A stretch of DNA of 64,000 nt, taken from [Muricauda] lutisoli (nom. illeg.) (GTDB taxonomy: Bacteria > Bacteroidota > Bacteroidia > Flavobacteriales > Flavobacteriaceae). Each line of letters opens with the position of its first letter. Position 1 is the first letter of the stretch. Positions 62,133-64,000 of the stretch are shown here, in pieces. The translations under genes were made by a program, and so were the position numbers. The stretch is taken from assembly GCF_017313105.1 (NCBI RefSeq), contig NZ_JAFLND010000001.1:1302001-1366000 (forward strand). Reading direction: 5' to 3'. The notes beneath the pieces are model-generated. The model ran no database searches, had not been told where the DNA came from, and was given only the letters and a program-made list of their open reading frames with translations.

Positions 62133-62745
62133 CCATTCAGGCAATCTAATTTTCTTTCTTAAACTTGATTAATTAAAGTGTATTTTGGCTTCCCAAGTTA
62201 ATACAGTTTATTCAAGAGGATATAAGTTATAAAATTGAATGCTAATTGATTTAGGTCAATTTACAAAACCATCATGATTCATTAAATGAGATACATTTAT
62301 TTATTATATCGAATATCCGTAACGCTTTAATAAAACGAAAGAATAATTTACCCTATCTCAAATTAGCCATTCCCTATCAAGATTTAAATACTTCTCTGAT
62401 ATCATTGGGGGAATGAATTAAATTCAGTTACTCTACAGGATAACTAAATTTTTCTTCAAAATGGGTTCAAATACCGACAATTCTTTCAACCCACTTATAC
62501 CTTAATCATTTGATCAGTTTTATTTAACTTGATCTTAACTACTTTGTTTGAAAATGTTAAAGAAATATGTATTTCATCGAATAAAAAATTCATTAACATC
62601 CACAATTCAATCTTCGGCGTAAGTACCTTCATTAAAAAAGATGTATTTCATCGAAAAAAAATAGTGTTTTACCGATTTTATGAAGAAGAGTAGTATTTTA
62701 GTTTCCCAAATCAATTTTATTATTAACCCCTTGACCTCTTGTTTG
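62133..62745. other. AT-rich intergenic region, 613 bp
   Basis: It precedes the lyase-like lipoprotein gene. It holds a 14-nt direct repeat ATGTATTTCATCGA (62567-62580 and 62641-62654) followed by A-rich stretches. No gene, terminator or clear promoter could be supported. Confidence 0.5.
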
Positions 62746-64000
62746 ATGGCGCCCCACAAAACCATTCTGCACAAGCTTATGTTTTTATTATGTTCAATCC
62801 TGATTCTTTCATGTAGCAAGGACAGTGATTTGTTTTCTGATACTATAGAAGAGCAAATCGTTAATGAAAAAAATAACACTGGGGTAAACTCTAATGAATT
62901 TAAACCTGTAGATGATGAGTATACCATCAATGCCATAAACACGGCCTTTCTTTTAGCAGTATTAAATAACGACAGTATTCCCGAAAATGTAGTGGTAAAA
63001 ATTGTACAAACAACAGCACCACAGGATGGCGAGTTGATAATCAATGAGGATAATGTGCTGTCTTACACTCCAATTTTAGATGACAACAAAGGGAGCGGAG
63101 ATGTTGTGTCCGACGAGTTTACCTATACAGTTGAAATTTCCGATGGAGATATGACGCAACAGAAGCAAGCTTCTGTAATCGTAAGAACACAATACTCTGA
63201 TTCTGACAAAGACATGGGGGCTTTAAAGGCATTCCCTTCCGCTTTTGGCCCTGGTTCAATAGCAACTGGTGGTAGGGGAAAGGCTCTGGCAATCGTAAAC
63301 ACTCTGGATCCGTACGCAACGTTGACCCATCATGCCAGTAATGGCAGCAATGACGAGTATTATACAGGTGGTTTTTTCACTGCCCTGCAAGAAGCTAATG
63401 TCGGTTATATTGTTTTTGACGTTTCTGGAGATATACATTTGGGAGATATTGGCCGAGGATGGTACGATGGTTATAAAGGTGTGAACAACAAAACTGTATT
63501 TGGCCAATCTGCGCCTAAAGGAGGAATAACCATTACCGATAGAAGTCTACGATTTGATGGAAGTACAGGAGACAATAAAAATTTAATATTCAGATATTTA
63601 AGAAGTAGACCCATTTATGACAGGAACGGTGTTGTCACTTCCGAGGACGACGCCTTTACATGGGGATTATTGTTTTACGGCGGTGAAGATATCATTGTAG
63701 ACCATTGTTCTTTGTCTTTTGCACAGGATAAAGCAATAGGCGCCTACATTACTGAAAAACATGCCGCCAACGGAACAGGTTTAAGAAACCTTACTTTTCA
63801 ACATAACTTTATACAGGATTCCAACACAGGGGCATATGTAGAGATTAACCCAAATAGGGAAGGTGATCCGGAAAACTTTGTTGATGCGATAAGTTGGCAC
63901 AGCAACGTTTTTTCCTCCGTTAATAGAACGCCCAATCTGGCATTTAACGGAAGGGCAGAAAAAATAAACAATATTATTCACAATAGCCCATCTAAAAATA
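62746..64000 (+). CDS. Parallel beta-helix (pectate-lyase-like) lipoprotein, partial
   Basis: The open frame runs to the right edge (at least 418 residues). Start MAPHKTILHKLMFLLCSILILSC: a lipobox Cys near residue 23, followed by SKDSD, so it is exported and lipid-anchored. An ATG at 62680 gives a longer N-terminus. Next comes an Ig/cadherin-like domain with LLAVLNNDS (about 60-150). The C-terminal part matches pectate-lyase-like beta-helices: NVGYIVFDVSGDI, KTVFGQSAPKGGITI, NLIFRYLRSRP, DIIVDHCSLSFAQDKAI. It may cleave the polysaccharide made by this locus or a foreign uronic-acid polymer. The catalytic half may lie beyond the edge. Confidence 0.8.
   Translation, partial: MAPHKTILHKLMFLLCSILILSCSKDSDLFSDTIEEQIVNEKNNTGVNSNEFKPVDDEYTINAINTAFLLAVLNNDSIPENVVVKIVQTTAPQDGELIINEDNVLSYTPILDDNKGSGDVVSDEFTYTVEISDGDMTQQKQASVIVRTQYSDSDKDMGALKAFPSAFGPGSIATGGRGKALAIVNTLDPYATLTHHASNGSNDEYYTGGFFTALQEANVGYIVFDVSGDIHLGDIGRGWYDGYKGVNNKTVFGQSAPKGGITITDRSLRFDGSTGDNKNLIFRYLRSRPIYDRNGVVTSEDDAFTWGLLFYGGEDIIVDHCSLSFAQDKAIGAYITEKHAANGTGLRNLTFQHNFIQDSNTGAYVEINPNREGDPENFVDAISWHSNVFSSVNRTPNLAFNGRAEKINNIIHNSPSKN

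Noticed and set aside
62567-62654. Two copies of ATGTATTTCATCGA, 74 bp apart
   Set aside because: Short and in AT-rich DNA; not associated with inverted ends or a mobile element. Noted only as a repeat.
1-64000. CRISPR arrays, rRNA genes, prophage or conjugative genes
   Set aside because: No regularly spaced repeats, rRNA stretches, integrases, terminases or relaxases were seen.

Overview
The window is a 64-kb chromosomal segment of a Bacteroidota bacterium, almost certainly a marine member of Flavobacteriaceae (the gene content resembles the Muricauda/Allomuricauda group, but the genus is inference). Evidence: gliding genes gldF and gldG, Bacteroidota-restricted families (DUF4290, DUF6799), TAnnTTTG-type -7 promoter boxes, a tRNA-Met gene without an encoded CCA, and signal peptides ending in AQ or lipobox Cys. 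Most genes are low-to-moderate GC; the right-hand 7 kb is visibly more AT-rich. I saw no complete insertion sequence, prophage, CRISPR array or rRNA.

Layout. 1-2 kb: minus-strand operon DUF493 - DUF4290 - murA (murA is cut by the left edge and carries Asp in place of the fosfomycin-target Cys). 1.9-6.4 kb: AAA NTPase - recQ - fmt in overlapping coupling, then HU and a YqgE/AlgH protein. 6.4-10 kb: PLP class-IV enzyme, START-like protein, tRNA-Met, a pair of tiny membrane proteins, an exported hydrolase and a small barrel-like protein. 10.3-12.9 kb: a cNMP/CBS/DUF294 nucleotidyltransferase-like protein coupled to a DnaQ-type exonuclease. 12.9-21.5 kb: an acetate gene cluster read leftward (porin, DUF4212, SSS symporter, a tiny DUF3311-like protein, an SSS-histidine-kinase fusion of CrbS/CbrA type, a stand-alone receiver protein, acetyl-CoA synthetase). 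It is bordered by a stand-alone zinc-ribbon/HTH protein derived from an IS1-type InsA. 22-29 kb: housekeeping (purC, PhoH, SAM hydrolase, ABM protein, gldFG, dnaN). 29-34.6 kb: Cys-rich lipoprotein, two GNAT proteins, DUF4870, mnmE, BKACE enzyme. 34.8-36.8 kb: a CXXC thioredoxin - CxC permease - exported acetolactate-decarboxylase operon preceded by a near-perfect CRP-type operator. 36.8-44.4 kb: surface and secreted proteins, an M1 aminopeptidase lipoprotein and an OmpR-type two-component system with a hexamer array in front of it.

44.7-64 kb is an exopolysaccharide/capsule locus. It holds a CpsB-type phosphatase, Wzc-type tyrosine kinase, Wza-type export lipoprotein, PglF/WbpM-type dehydratase and DegT aminotransferase. 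It continues with an exported esterase-like hydrolase, acyltransferase, UDP-glucuronate 4-epimerase, UDP-glucose dehydrogenase, GT4, MurJ-like flippase, Wzy-like polymerase and TupA-type ATP-grasp protein. At the right edge lies a truncated parallel-beta-helix (pectate-lyase-like) lipoprotein. The kit predicts an acidic (uronic-acid-containing), amino-sugar-containing, probably acylated surface polysaccharide. No initiating phosphoglycosyl transferase is seen inside the window.

Most interesting: the acetate switch with an output-less response regulator next to a domesticated transposase-type DNA-binding protein that has an inverted repeat at its start codon; the CRP-type site at about -41.5 in front of the thioredoxin/permease/acetolactate-decarboxylase operon; five phased TTRAYC hexamers before the OmpR-type system; and a lipoprotein with a thioester-domain-like WCID...LQFAIW signature.
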